This document shows positions 33,661 through 43,753 of a stretch of 64,000 nt of DNA, in pieces. The position numbers and the translations under genes were made by a program. This DNA is from Abditibacteriaceae bacterium (GTDB lineage Bacteria; Armatimonadota; Abditibacteriia; Abditibacteriales; Abditibacteriaceae), in NCBI GenBank assembly GCA_019239895.1, contig JAFAZH010000025.1:62001-126000 (forward strand), written 5' to 3'. The number at the start of each line of letters is the position of its first letter. Positions within the stretch are counted from its first letter, which is position 1. The notes beneath the pieces are model-generated. The model made no database searches. It had not been told where the DNA came from and saw nothing but the letters and a program-made list of their open reading frames with translations.

Positions 33661-34494
33661 ATGGATTTAAGTATTTGTTCCTTTAGCTTTCATCGCTTGC
33701 TGGCAGCAGGCAAACAGGATATTTTCAAATACATCACCGATTGCAAAGAGTTGGGCTGCACCCTGCTCGATCCGTGGAACGCGCATCTGGCGGAATTGAA
33801 AGATGGCGATTCGGTTTTGTTCGCTGGCCACAATCCTGATCAGGCGCATCTCTCGGCGGTAGATGAAGTGTATGTAGATCAAGTCAAAGGCGCAGCGGAA
33901 GTGGCCGGATTGCCATTTGGCTGCATCGCTGTGGATGGGGCGCACATCTATGAAGCCGATCCGGAAGTGCGCGAAGCCAATCGCGCCAAGGCTTATCGCT
34001 GGATTTCCATTGCCCAGACCTTAAAGGCGCGTCAGGTGCGCATAGATTCGGGTGGCCCAGCGGAACTGCCGGATGATGTCCTGGCCATTATCGTGGATGG
34101 CTATAATGATGTCATTAAATATGCCGCTGACCGGGGCGTTGAAGTCCTGATCGAGAACCACTGGGGACCATCGCCGATTCCTGAGAATCTGGTGCGCATT
34201 CTGGATTCAGTGGAAGGCTTGGGCTTGCTGTTCGATACCAACAACTGGGCGGATGGGATGCAGGAAAAAGGCTGGCAGATGTGCGCCAAATATGCCCGCG
34301 CCACACACGTTAAAACTTTCCAGTTCGATGCGGCTGGCAATGAACCCAGTGTTGATATTCCCAAAGCGATGCACTATCTGCTCGACGCCGGTTACAACGG
34401 TGCCTGGGGCATCGAAAGCTGCCCCACCGATGGCGATGAATACACCGGTGCCCGCAAAACTATCGAACTCATTCACCGTGTTTTGAATGCATAA
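33661..34494 (+). CDS. Sugar phosphate isomerase/epimerase (TIM barrel), copy 2
   Basis: 277 residues from the ATG at 33661 (GGGGAG upstream; GTG 33631 is an alternative). Barrel elements LDLSICSFSFHRLL-like start, ARQVRIDSGGPAELP, GVEVLIENHWGPSP, LGLLFDTNNWADG and ATHVKTFQFDA. Its acidic and His residues match the metal site of xylose-isomerase-like TIM barrels. It probably works on the product of the neighbouring dehydrogenases. Confidence 0.85.
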   Translation: MDLSICSFSFHRLLAAGKQDIFKYITDCKELGCTLLDPWNAHLAELKDGDSVLFAGHNPDQAHLSAVDEVYVDQVKGAAEVAGLPFGCIAVDGAHIYEADPEVREANRAKAYRWISIAQTLKARQVRIDSGGPAELPDDVLAIIVDGYNDVIKYAADRGVEVLIENHWGPSPIPENLVRILDSVEGLGLLFDTNNWADGMQEKGWQMCAKYARATHVKTFQFDAAGNEPSVDIPKAMHYLLDAGYNGAWGIESCPTDGDEYTGARKTIELIHRVLNA

Positions 34495-34498
34495 ATTT

Positions 34499-34617
34499 AA
34501 CCACCGATAAACACAGATGAACACGGATGATACTGAATGCTGGATACTTGATCCTCCATCTTCTATCATCTATTCTCCATCCTCTAAATCTGTGTCTATC
34601 TGTGTTTATCGGTGGTT
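34499..34617. repeat. Intergenic inverted repeat
   Basis: AACCACCGATAAACACAGAT and its complement near 34598-34617 enclose an inner repeat of TCCATCTTCTATC type. It separates the isomerase and the second Gfo/Idh gene. Confidence 0.8.
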
Positions 34618-34641
34618 CCATAACTAAAACTGGGAGCAACT

Positions 34642-35748
34642 ATGGCCGAGACAGATAAGACGATTCGGATTGGCATGATTGGCACGGGGCAGATTGGCAA
34701 ATCTCATCTCAGTCGCTACGAGAAGATTCCGGGAGCCGAGATTGTTGCCTTAGCCGATATTAATGAAGCGGAAGTCAAGCGTGTAGCCGAGCAGTATAAA
34801 GTGCCGCATGTCTATACCGATTTTCGAGAACTCTTAAAGCGTGATGATATTGACGCGGTGGATGTGTGCCTGCACAACAATTTCCACCGTCCCATGACAG
34901 TGGTGGCGTTGGAAGCGGGCAAGCACGTCTATTGCGAAAAGCCAATGGCGGGCACTTACCGCGATGCCCAAATTATGTATGAGACGGCCCAAAAGACAGG
35001 GCGCAAGCTCAGCATACAGCTTGCCACGCTTTTTGAAAAGGAAACTCGCGTCGCCAAAACGCTGATTGATGAAGGCCGCTTAGGGCAACTCTACCATGCC
35101 CGCTCCACAGGTTTTCGGCGGCGTGGGCGACCTTATGTAGATGGCTACGGCACGCCCACTTTTGTGCAGAAGCGCAACTCTGGGGGCGGCGCACTCTATG
35201 ACATGGGCGTTTATCATATAGCCCGCATGTTGTATTTGTTGGGCAACCCGGCGATTGAGCGCATCACTGGCAAGACTTACCAGAAAACGGCGATTGACGC
35301 CGAGCGTGAAAAGACCAGTGGCTATGATGTGGAAGAACTCGGTCTAGGCTTTGTCCGCTTGAGTAATGACATCACGCTTGACCTTATCGAAGCCTGGGCC
35401 ATCCACTTAGATCGCTTTGATGGCTCCGTGCTGGTCGGCAGTGAAGGCGGCATCCGCCTCGACCCCTTTGGCTTTTTTACCAATATCGGCGACCTGGAAG
35501 TTAACAGCACCGTAGATCTGGATCGCGCCTCTTATCGCTGGCATAACGTGCGCGGCGTCGGCGATGTTTATAATAGTGCCCAAAACCACTGGATAGCAGC
35601 CCTGCAAGGCCGCGTAGAATTGCTGCCCACTGCCGAAGTCGCCTTAAATACGGCTCTGATTTCCGAAGGCATTTACCTCTCGAATGAACTAAAGCGGGAA
35701 GTAACAGCCGACGAAGTGCGGGAGTTATCCAAGTCTATCGGTAATTAA
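34642..35748 (+). CDS. Gfo/Idh/MocA-family oxidoreductase, copy 2
   Basis: 368 residues. Rossmann [19 protein letters not shown], catalytic-Lys motif [18 protein letters not shown], and [16 protein letters not shown] in the C-terminal domain. It is divergent enough from copy 1 to suggest a different substrate. The cluster of two oxidoreductases and two isomerases looks like a catabolic route for a sugar or inositol. No transporter is included. Confidence 0.92.
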   Translation: MAETDKTIRIGMIGTGQIGKSHLSRYEKIPGAEIVALADINEAEVKRVAEQYKVPHVYTDFRELLKRDDIDAVDVCLHNNFHRPMTVVALEAGKHVYCEKPMAGTYRDAQIMYETAQKTGRKLSIQLATLFEKETRVAKTLIDEGRLGQLYHARSTGFRRRGRPYVDGYGTPTFVQKRNSGGGALYDMGVYHIARMLYLLGNPAIERITGKTYQKTAIDAEREKTSGYDVEELGLGFVRLSNDITLDLIEAWAIHLDRFDGSVLVGSEGGIRLDPFGFFTNIGDLEVNSTVDLDRASYRWHNVRGVGDVYNSAQNHWIAALQGRVELLPTAEVALNTALISEGIYLSNELKREVTADEVRELSKSIGN

Positions 35749-35763
35749 AGCTCTTCTCGCATT

Positions 35764-35910
35764 TCAACACAAAGGACACAAAGTTTGCACAAAGGGCACA
35801 GAAGGAAAATCGAGAATGGAGGATTGAGGATAGCGACTTCCTGAACAGGCTTTCTATCCTCGATCCTCCATCTTCTATCCTCAAAGCAGCTTTGTGTCCT
35901 TTGTGTTGAA
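35764..35910. repeat. Inverted repeat, ACACAAAGGACACAAAG family
   Basis: CAACACAAAGGACACAAAG and its complement CTTTGTGTCCTTTGTGTTG enclose a TAGAAGATGGAGGAT-type inner repeat. The same family is at 47517 and 55354. Confidence 0.85.
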
Positions 35911-35917
35911 TACAAAA

Positions 35918-36772
35918 ATGAATTCTTTCGGTCAAGAATTTTATCCGTATGAATCCATTCGCGCTCTCAAGTTTGCGGATAAGACGAAACTCACCGACCG
36001 ACATACGCTCATTGAGCATTTAGCGACGCAACTGCCGCAACCGAGCCAGCACACGCGCTGGCGCATTGCAACCAAGTTCGCCCAGCGTTACCTGAACGGC
36101 ACACGCCGCAACATCACTCCACCGCCGCACTGCCAGCCCTTTGTGCGACTCGTGGCACGACAGCGACACACACCGACTCAAATTGAATTGCTGTATCTGC
36201 GCCTATCCAAAGTAGATTCCATTGTCGGGGCGCTGGCCCGCGATTTGTTTTACCCCGTCTGTATCGCCGAACGCCCGCCAGAGGGTTTTTCCAGTGCCGA
36301 GTTCGCAGCGCGCAATGGCGGCCAACTATTCTCGACTTCTCCCCTGCTCACCCACTCTTTTATCTTTCATTATGCGAGAGCACGCTGGAACTTCCAGGAT
36401 CGCGCCACCATTGATCGTAGCTTGCGCGTTCTACAGGGAGCCGGGCTTATCGCCCGTGAACGGATGTTAGACCTGCGTGGCCACCCCACCGCCTTTCGCC
36501 TGAGCCAGCATAACGTATCCCTGACGACTTTCCTATACGCCTTTTATGAGGAGTTCCTGCCCCACGCCCGCAGTGGCAATCTGGCCGTTTTGCAAAGCGT
36601 GCTACCCATCACCGACTTTGCCCGCACCCTGCTGCTCACCCCATCTCAAGTGATGGAGCACTGCGAAGCCGCGCGACAGCATCAGTTAGTGGCGCAACAG
36701 AGCGATCAACTTAGGCTGGTCTTTGGCAACTTAGATGCTGTGGTAGATACGCTGCTGACTAAAGCGTTGTAA
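35918..36772 (+). CDS. Uncharacterised protein with winged-helix-like segment
   Basis: 284 residues, not recognised. The middle (FQDRATIDRSLRVLQGAGLI, then ARERMLDLRGHPTAFRL) looks like a winged helix. No membrane segments. It begins within 10 bases of a repeat element and has no clear Shine-Dalgarno. The N-terminal RWRIATKFAQRYLNG resembles a nucleic-acid-binding region, which is only a composition argument. Confidence 0.6.
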   Translation: MNSFGQEFYPYESIRALKFADKTKLTDRHTLIEHLATQLPQPSQHTRWRIATKFAQRYLNGTRRNITPPPHCQPFVRLVARQRHTPTQIELLYLRLSKVDSIVGALARDLFYPVCIAERPPEGFSSAEFAARNGGQLFSTSPLLTHSFIFHYARARWNFQDRATIDRSLRVLQGAGLIARERMLDLRGHPTAFRLSQHNVSLTTFLYAFYEEFLPHARSGNLAVLQSVLPITDFARTLLLTPSQVMEHCEAARQHQLVAQQSDQLRLVFGNLDAVVDTLLTKAL

Positions 36773-36784
36773 TAACTGACGCAA

Positions 36785-36945
36785 TTCACCCCATGCTCCG
36801 GCGGTTGAAACCGCGTCTCTTGGCCTGTGGCCGACCGTCCCCCTCCGGGGACGGAGAGTTTATTAGTAGTGTGCCGTCCGCGCAGGCGGACGGTCGGCTG
36901 AAAGCCCGGAGCCGTGACTTTAGTCGCCGGGTGCAGGGTCTATCA
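36785..36945. repeat. Intergenic repeat with inverted core
   Basis: GGCCGACCGTCCC near 36830 and GGACGGTCGGCT near 36892 are inverted, with flanking CCTCCGGGGACGG palindromic segments. It separates convergent genes. Confidence 0.55.
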
Positions 36946-39735
36946 GGGCAGACTAAATTGTTTTTCCCGCATCAATCGCCCATTCACCTGAGCCGCTTTA
37001 ACCACGAAGTGAGAGCTACTGACTGGATTCGCTTTTAGCACATGGTTGCCATGCATATGGACGATTAGTTCTCCCGCATCCAGCGATAGACTATCACCAA
37101 TGGTACCAGCAACAAGCTGGAACTGCGGGTCTTTTTGCTTACGCTTTTGCAAAAATGCAGTTGACCAGCCAAAGGTGTTATTCGCTATATCCACCGTCAT
37201 GTAAACGCGGCCTCGGCTTGATTTTACATACTGGCTGTGCTCGACATCAAAAGTGCCGCGCAGATAATCCTCAATCACGTTGTTCTTAAAGACACCACCC
37301 AGAAAGGGCGCGTGTGACCAGCCCCAGATGTTGGGCGCTTCAGTCGGTGTCGCTAAAATGCGGAACCCTTCCCCACCCCCAATCAGGTGATTGCCCACCA
37401 CACGCGGGCCAAAATGATTGCCTGCCAGCACTAGGTTGGCGGTGATGGAACTGCCCCGTGTATCCGCTGTATTGTTGCCGAAGTATTCACCAACAAAGCC
37501 AGTGGCAATCGAAATAGCATAGTCACCAGGCGGCAAGGGAGTATCCATCAGGAAGGTTGTTGGATTGATCACTTGAGCGATGCTGTGCCATTGCCCGGCA
37601 TGAGGGCCATCGAGAACCGACACCACATCGCCGCTCTGTACGCCCGGCATGTGCAGCATGGGCACCTGCAAAATGCGGCCATCCACCGCCATAGCCGCTG
37701 GTTTGCCCTCGAAGTGCAGACGATAGGCTTCGGTGAGAATAAGCTCCGGCGCGTTCGGGTTGGGGAGGGTGTCGTCATCGCGCGCGCCAATGCCTTCCAC
37801 TGTATTATCAGTGACAACGTCATGCGCTCCTTGTTGCGTCAAAACCAGAAACCGCCAGGTTTTACCATGTGGCCCCAGTGGATGGAGATGATTATCCTGC
37901 ACCAACACATCATGCGTGTAATGGCCAGCAAAGGTATCGTAGGCAAACGTGCCGGGGACGGTGCCGTGGTATTCATTATGGGTAATCTCCCACGGCCCAT
38001 TCATCACTTCGGTCACGCCGCCCTTTAAAATGTTATGGGTGATGTGCCCACTGGTCGCTGTCACCATACGGATGGTGCGGGGAGCCTCTTCGAGCGGAGT
38101 CCCCGGCAGCATCGGTGAAGATTCAATGTCTAACCCGCTGATGGTAATATTGCAGCGCGCGTCATCCTGGCTTGTTTCGTAATCCGTCGAGCCGATAACC
38201 GCCGGGCCAAAGCGACCATCTTTGCGCCAGCGAATCGGTGTGGCAAAACGCACCATAAAGCCTTGGAGAGTCGTATGGCTGCAATTAATCTTAATCGCAG
38301 CCATCCAGGTGGAGCTATCCTCGGCCCGTTGCGAGAATTCAACCACAGTTCCCGGTTCAGCGATGATCATAACGGATTGGTTCAGCACCAAGGGTTGCTG
38401 CAACAGATACTTGCCGCGTGTCAGGCGCACGGTACCAAAACGGTTACATAGTTCGTTTAAGTCATCGCCAGGTTTAGCAACCACACGGGTTGCGGCTACG
38501 GCTCGCCCACGACGATAAGGATCACAAGGGCCACCATCTAATTGCATAACTGTGGTTTCTTCGTTATCAAAAATCAGGCGCAACGTTAACCGGGTATGGT
38601 TTTCATTGCGATAAGGAGGAAAGTAAAGCTGGGCCTTAGGTGATTGGGTGGCACGCTCAACAAGTAGTGGCAAATCCTTAGGATTGCCTTCGATATTGAT
38701 TTTGTCGTTGCTGCGGTAAATCCATTCGCCGCCGACAGCATCACTTAATACCGCCGCAGCAAGCGAACGTTCAAGAGGCAGCCCATCCAGCGTGACGTGA
38801 ATATCTCCACGCCCTTTAGGGCTTTTGCCATCTTGCCCCAGCCAGTGCGCCGTGATGTGGTTGGGAGCCAATTTGAAGAGCTTAGGCGCGGGCATCTTGA
38901 GAAGCGCATTGCAAGTGGCCGCCGGAACCGTAGTCGTATCGCTGATATTGCTATACATGGCGGTGAGACTCAAAGTCTGGCCGTTTAAGTCTTGGGTCGG
39001 TTGCAGAAAAAGATCGGCCTGCGCCGCATCGTCGGGGTGCCGAATCAGTTCCGCGTTAGCATAGCCTTCCGGGTTCAGGCCATATTGCCACTTCGTGCCA
39101 GCCCCCTGCACCAACAGCGATTTCAGTTCAACCTTGGTCGAGAGATGCGAAAGCGCCAGATGCACATCTTGCAGTCCATCTGGCCCAACGGCGGGGGTGG
39201 CACCGACCCAGTCCTGCCCATCCTGCCCGACCCAACGCACCGCCAGTTCCACGCCAGGCATTCGCAGCTTTGGATCGGTTTTACCGCCTGCAACGTGCAG
39301 CTCTGTCATCGTGCCATCGCCATAATGCAAGCGAATTGTGATAAATGGCGTGTCCGCGTGCGATGGCTCTAGATACAGGTCGGCAGTCGTCGCATGGGGT
39401 GCCCGCACTAAGGCAGCCGCCCAGTGATTCTCGTGGCCGTTATAATCCCATTCGCCACCACCCTCGCGCAACACCACTGCCCCGGCAATCTCGCGTTCCG
39501 GGGGCAAGCCTGCCAGCGCGACATGGATGTCCTGCACATCGCTGCCTGCTACTGTGGCAGACGGCCCAACGAAATCGTGTCCATCTTGGCCTAACCAGGT
39601 GCCTGTTGGCACGGATGGCGCACCTTTAGCATTTTCCTGGGTAAACTCCTGTGCCAATAAGCAGCATGGTAAAAGGTATAGTAGAAGTATGTTCCAGAGT
39701 AGGTGCCAGAGCACCCGGCGAGAGAAACTGGGCAT
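36943..39735 (-). CDS. Secreted right-handed beta-helix protein with triple N-terminal module
   Basis: 930 residues with a signal peptide (VLWHLLWNILLLYLLPCCLLA). Residues ~25-430 carry a module repeated three times, each starting with WLGQDG or WVGQDG, then DIHVxL and a hydrophobic core, then DLYLEPS / DLFLQPT / QLYFPPY. Residues ~450-930 look like a parallel beta helix (KYLLQQPLVLNQSVMIIAEP, CNITISGLDIESSP, HITHNILKGGV, NHLHPLGPHGK). It is probably a polysaccharide-binding or lyase-like extracellular protein. No catalytic residues were assigned. Confidence 0.7.
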   Translation of the reverse strand: MPSFSRRVLWHLLWNILLLYLLPCCLLAQEFTQENAKGAPSVPTGTWLGQDGHDFVGPSATVAGSDVQDIHVALAGLPPEREIAGAVVLREGGGEWDYNGHENHWAAALVRAPHATTADLYLEPSHADTPFITIRLHYGDGTMTELHVAGGKTDPKLRMPGVELAVRWVGQDGQDWVGATPAVGPDGLQDVHLALSHLSTKVELKSLLVQGAGTKWQYGLNPEGYANAELIRHPDDAAQADLFLQPTQDLNGQTLSLTAMYSNISDTTTVPAATCNALLKMPAPKLFKLAPNHITAHWLGQDGKSPKGRGDIHVTLDGLPLERSLAAAVLSDAVGGEWIYRSNDKINIEGNPKDLPLLVERATQSPKAQLYFPPYRNENHTRLTLRLIFDNEETTVMQLDGGPCDPYRRGRAVAATRVVAKPGDDLNELCNRFGTVRLTRGKYLLQQPLVLNQSVMIIAEPGTVVEFSQRAEDSSTWMAAIKINCSHTTLQGFMVRFATPIRWRKDGRFGPAVIGSTDYETSQDDARCNITISGLDIESSPMLPGTPLEEAPRTIRMVTATSGHITHNILKGGVTEVMNGPWEITHNEYHGTVPGTFAYDTFAGHYTHDVLVQDNHLHPLGPHGKTWRFLVLTQQGAHDVVTDNTVEGIGARDDDTLPNPNAPELILTEAYRLHFEGKPAAMAVDGRILQVPMLHMPGVQSGDVVSVLDGPHAGQWHSIAQVINPTTFLMDTPLPPGDYAISIATGFVGEYFGNNTADTRGSSITANLVLAGNHFGPRVVGNHLIGGGEGFRILATPTEAPNIWGWSHAPFLGGVFKNNVIEDYLRGTFDVEHSQYVKSSRGRVYMTVDIANNTFGWSTAFLQKRKQKDPQFQLVAGTIGDSLSLDAGELIVHMHGNHVLKANPVSSSHFVVKAAQVNGRLMREKQFSLP

Positions 39736-39955
39736 TAGAAATCGGCTCCTTACCAGTTATTAAGAGCGCAACAGGGCAGGTGTTACGCCGAATTTTACCA
39801 GGCTGTGTTAAATTTAGAAATGAAGTTGGACATCTTATTGCGGTATGCTATTACAGACAGGCAATATCTGGCTAGAAGAATATCAGTGAACGCACAGCAC
39901 CTGATAAATGTCAGTGTTAGATAAGTGTCAAATTGAGATAAGGTGAGAGCGCAAA

Positions 39956-41551
39956 ATGACTAATGAGAATAGTGTGCAAAGAATGTATATCATTTTTGGC
40001 GCAATGCTGGCGGTTTTAATCGGCATGACAGGCATCTCCTATCGCACCCTCTCCAGCCTGGGTAGTGCTAATCAGTGGAATATCCATACCTACCAGGTGT
40101 TGACAGAACTCCAGGGGGTATCGAATGGCCTGGATAATATGCAAGCCGGGGCGCAAGCCTTTATCGCCACTGGCGACAACGATCTCTATAACATTTATCT
40201 CAAAGGCAAGGATGACCTTTCTCGCCACTACAAAACGACCCTCAGCTTGACCACCGATAATCCGCGGCAGCAACAACGCCTTAAAGATTTTAAATCTGAG
40301 GTGAAGAACTTATTTAAATTTTACGTTCCCGTTATCAGCAAGCGGCGTTCACCTCAAACGGCAGCCCAGGCGGTGGCTTTAGCAGCGCAGCAAGCCTCTG
40401 ACCGAGAAAGCGCACTCGCTCAATTGCGCTCGACCTTGAACGACTTGCGAGGCGAGGAGCAGACCTTACTAACGCAACGCACCCAGAGCGAAGGCAGCCT
40501 GGAACGCTGGGCGCATATTACTCTTATCGCGGATAGCCTTTTAGCCATTGGCTTGGCCAGTGTCCTTTCCATCTTCCTGGTGCGCAGCAATACGCTGCTC
40601 CTGGAAACCAATGAAGGGCTTTCTAAAGAGATTAGCGACCGCAAAAAAGCCGAGCGCGAAATCCGCGATTTGCACGAATATAATGAACAGATTTTAAGTT
40701 CCACTGCCGAGGGCATTATCGGCGTAAACCCCAGGGGCCGCATTACCTTTGCGAATCCGGCAGCGGCCAAAATGGTGGGGTGGGACGCGCAGCAAGTTAT
40801 CGGCAAGCCCGTAGATTCCATTTTGGAGCGCGATATGCCCAATGCCACCCTGTCCGTAACCAGGGACACTCCGCTGAGTGCTTCCATGCGTGATGGCCGA
40901 GTGCATAGTATGGCGGATGGCAATTTCACCAGGCGCGATGGCGGCCAATTCTCCGTAGAATATACCATCACGCCACTGCGCGAAGAAAGCATTGAAAACA
41001 ATGAAGAGGTTTCGACCATCACAGGCGCAGTGATAACCTTCCGCGACATCACAGTCCGCAAGCGCACGGATATGTCATTGCTGCGGCTGGCTTCTATCGT
41101 GGAATCCTCCAAAGATGCTATTCTCAGCCATACCCTGGAAGGTCGCATCGTCAGTTGGAACGCGGCTGCCACTAAGCTCTATGGCTACTCGCCACGCGAA
41201 GTGGAAGGCTGCTCGATGTCTATTCTCTTCCCCCAAGATCGCACCGAGGAGGTGGCCTACCTGCTCGATAAAATTAAGAATGGTGAGCGTATCGAACCTT
41301 ACCAAACTATGATTCAGACCAGAGATGGCGAGCCTATCGAGGTCGCTCTAACCCTCTACCCGGTCAGAGACGATAAGGGCCAGGTCATGGGTGCTTCAAG
41401 CAACGCTCGCCGCATTATCCGCCGCCGCGCCGATGAACAACTTCCTGTTTATCTGAACGAGCTGCGTCTGGTTAAAGATTCGGAGCAACCTGGTGGCAAC
41501 GGGCAACATACCACCGAAGCGCCTACTGGCGGAGCCGTTGTTGGTAGTTAG
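39956..41551 (+). CDS. CHASE3-PAS-PAS sensor protein without output domain
   Basis: 531 residues. A membrane segment (MYIIFGAMLAVLIGMTGISY) starts a CHASE3 domain (residues ~35-185) that ends at a second membrane segment (ITLIADSLLAIGLASVLSIFLV). PAS 1 is at residues ~240-360 and PAS 2 with PAC at ~375-490 (ILSHTLEGRIVSWNAAATKLYGYS). The chain then stops about 40 residues on, with no histidine kinase, GGDEF or MCP domain. It may be a truncated sensor or pair with a kinase in trans. It ends in TAG. Confidence 0.88.
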   Translation: MTNENSVQRMYIIFGAMLAVLIGMTGISYRTLSSLGSANQWNIHTYQVLTELQGVSNGLDNMQAGAQAFIATGDNDLYNIYLKGKDDLSRHYKTTLSLTTDNPRQQQRLKDFKSEVKNLFKFYVPVISKRRSPQTAAQAVALAAQQASDRESALAQLRSTLNDLRGEEQTLLTQRTQSEGSLERWAHITLIADSLLAIGLASVLSIFLVRSNTLLLETNEGLSKEISDRKKAEREIRDLHEYNEQILSSTAEGIIGVNPRGRITFANPAAAKMVGWDAQQVIGKPVDSILERDMPNATLSVTRDTPLSASMRDGRVHSMADGNFTRRDGGQFSVEYTITPLREESIENNEEVSTITGAVITFRDITVRKRTDMSLLRLASIVESSKDAILSHTLEGRIVSWNAAATKLYGYSPREVEGCSMSILFPQDRTEEVAYLLDKIKNGERIEPYQTMIQTRDGEPIEVALTLYPVRDDKGQVMGASSNARRIIRRRADEQLPVYLNELRLVKDSEQPGGNGQHTTEAPTGGAVVGS

Positions 41552-41570
41552 CATATGATAGTTATAGTCT

Positions 41571-41608
41571 CCTAACGAACCCGGAGCGTCAGCGACGGGT
41601 TCGTTAGG
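41571..41608. terminator. Hairpin between convergent genes
   Basis: CCTAACGAACCCG (41571-41583) and CGGGTTCGTTAGG (41596-41608) form a 13-bp stem. The core occurs inverted at 9748 as well, so it doubles as a dispersed repeat. Confidence 0.65.
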
Positions 41609-41650
41609 ATTCCCTTTCAGAAACTCATATTCTTCGCTTACTAAGCCCTC

Positions 41651-43468
41651 TTAAGTCTGATATGGCACCACATTAACTTTAGTAGTCTCCGCAGAAATAA
41701 AGCGGTTTTGGTTGTCGTAAACGTAGGTGGTCACTGGCTGCTCTCCCGATGCGGCGCGAGTCAGGTCTAAGTTGACAATATGCGCGCCAGGTTGTCGTCC
41801 GGCATAGACGATACGGTTGCCGATTTTCAATAGCACTGTGGGACGTGCTACATAAGTTTTCACCCAGATGCTAAAACGCACATGCCCGCCAACCTTCTGG
41901 CCCGATTCCACGAGGTTAGGTAGCGGTGGACGCGCATTACTCAAATGCTCACGCTCACTCAAGTAATAGGCGGGGCTAATTTGCCCAGCGTAAGCTCTGG
42001 CAACAGCCCTGTCATCAGTAAGGGTATAGTCATTCAAGGTTTTACCGGGCGAAGGATAGCGGATCGTATTCATATCGAACCAATCTACTAACTTCACGCG
42101 TGGATAAAGACGCGGCAGGGTGCTGTAGAGCAACGCCATTTTATCAATCGCAAAATCAGGACGCGCCAATTTATCTACCACCGCCATGTGGCTCGCGCCA
42201 TACTCGCAAATCGCAATTGGCTTGCGCCGCGCATATTTCTGGTAAATGGGGTCTAAGAGAGCCAGTGGGCTTTCTCTGAACGCTGGTTGATTGGTCTTGT
42301 TTTCATGAAAGGGCACGCTGTAAAGATTAACGCCCACCCAGTCGCAGCCGTCATCGCCCGGATAGTAGGCTTCAATATTGCCTAATGGCGGGTTGTTGAC
42401 GCACCAGATGGTGGCTATAAGTGGCGCATTCTGATGCAACACACGATGTACCAGGCGGAACTTCTCACGATACAGCTTTGGGTTGTTGTGATAGGGTGTC
42501 CAAAAGCCATTCATCTCGCTGGCGAAGCGAAAGAAAATCGGCCATTCCACAGCGCGACAGGCAGCGGCAAAAGAGCGTAGATAGGCATTATCCTGCACCT
42601 CATTTAAGTTTGATGGTTCCCAGGCAATATGAGGAATGACGTTGTGGCTCTTGCAGTCTTCAATCCACTTCTGGGGAAACTTCTGGCCGTAGTGCAAATA
42701 CATGAAGAGGCTGGCGTGAGGTTTACCCACGTAGCGCACAAACTCCTCTAAGGTGCGGTGGGTTTGCCAGTTCTCGTCTATATAGGTCTGCTGAAGTTGG
42801 TCATCGCGGTCAATAAACGCGCCGAGGTAACAGCCCACCATCGGTTCGAGAGGCGCACCTGTATAGAGCCTGTCCAACTCTTGAGAAGTCGGGGCACGGT
42901 CTACAAACAACTGCACTGTTGTCGCATAACTGGCGGCTTTATTCTCTTCGATAATGGCCGCATCGGTTAGCCCCTTGCGACGATACATACTGGCCTCGGT
43001 GCGGAAAGTATTGGCAGCTTGCTCGAACAGGCCATGCTCGATATAGAGTGCCGCCAAGCGGCGATAACCTTCAAACGTCGGGAACTGCTCTTGCTTATCA
43101 AGAATCGCGTTGATGCGGGTATCGTGTACCGCTGGATGCACGGGTGAGGCCGGTAATCGTAATGGCAAAGTTGAAATGGTAGGAGCAAAAGAATTGGTTG
43201 GGGCTACAGGACGTTGGGGCGTGGCAGGGGCGGCTTCACTGGGTGTTGTAGGTTCTGGTTCGGGTGCTGTTGGTGCTTCGGTAGGCGGCTGCATGGGTCT
43301 TCGCGAGGGAACAGCGGTCGGCTTTACAGGGGTCTGCCCCGGCAGAGATGGCAACTGAGGCAGTTGGCGAGGCCAGTGGATCGGCGTTTTAACGTAGTGG
43401 GTATAAAGGAAATAGCAACCGAGAGCTATCACTAACCAACCCAGGGGCGTGGGGCGCTTTTCTGTCAT
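41651..43468 (-). CDS. GH26-like glycoside hydrolase with Pro/Ala linker
   Basis: 605 residues. A membrane segment (LGWLVIALGCYFLYTHYV), a Pro/Ala/Thr-rich stretch (residues ~30-95) and a helical region (~110-190) precede a TIM-barrel domain of GH26 type (residues ~205-490). FFRFASEMNGFWTPYHNN has the acid/base Glu, and AICEYGASHM has the nucleophile Glu, matching endo-beta-mannanase/lichenase patterns. A C-terminal beta domain follows. It is membrane-tethered with the enzyme outside. Substrate is inferred only from the family. Confidence 0.8.
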   Translation of the reverse strand: MTEKRPTPLGWLVIALGCYFLYTHYVKTPIHWPRQLPQLPSLPGQTPVKPTAVPSRRPMQPPTEAPTAPEPEPTTPSEAAPATPQRPVAPTNSFAPTISTLPLRLPASPVHPAVHDTRINAILDKQEQFPTFEGYRRLAALYIEHGLFEQAANTFRTEASMYRRKGLTDAAIIEENKAASYATTVQLFVDRAPTSQELDRLYTGAPLEPMVGCYLGAFIDRDDQLQQTYIDENWQTHRTLEEFVRYVGKPHASLFMYLHYGQKFPQKWIEDCKSHNVIPHIAWEPSNLNEVQDNAYLRSFAAACRAVEWPIFFRFASEMNGFWTPYHNNPKLYREKFRLVHRVLHQNAPLIATIWCVNNPPLGNIEAYYPGDDGCDWVGVNLYSVPFHENKTNQPAFRESPLALLDPIYQKYARRKPIAICEYGASHMAVVDKLARPDFAIDKMALLYSTLPRLYPRVKLVDWFDMNTIRYPSPGKTLNDYTLTDDRAVARAYAGQISPAYYLSEREHLSNARPPLPNLVESGQKVGGHVRFSIWVKTYVARPTVLLKIGNRIVYAGRQPGAHIVNLDLTRAASGEQPVTTYVYDNQNRFISAETTKVNVVPYQT

Positions 43469-43590
43469 GTGTAGCTAACAGTTTACGTAAAGCACAAGTG
43501 GGTTTCCAAATGAAACTTGCACTGCTCCAATATTAACAATTGCACTCCCGGCGCATTTGTAGCAAAATAAAGCCACTCTGTTCGCGTTAG

Positions 43591-43710
43591 CAGACCCGCC
43601 GCTAAAGCAGCGGGCTGATGGTAAAAGCCCGGTGAACCGGGCTACAAACTCCCAAACAGCCCCGTTCAGGGGGCTTGGAGATTCAGTCCGCTGCTTTAGC
43701 GGCGGGTCTG
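43591..43710. repeat. Inverted repeat, GACCCGCCGCTAAAGCAG family
   Basis: CAGACCCGCCGCTAAAGCAG and its complement at 43691-43710 form perfect 23-base arms. It fills the gap before the DUF6079 gene. Confidence 0.85.
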
Positions 43711-43753
43711 CTGCTTATCGCTATCTCAGCAGGCGGTGAAAGGCTTTTCCTGA

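Noticed and set aside
39956..41551. UAG readthrough of the CHASE3-PAS gene
   Set aside because: The ~100 bases after the TAG up to the next gene do not encode an output domain, and the hairpin there looks like a terminator.
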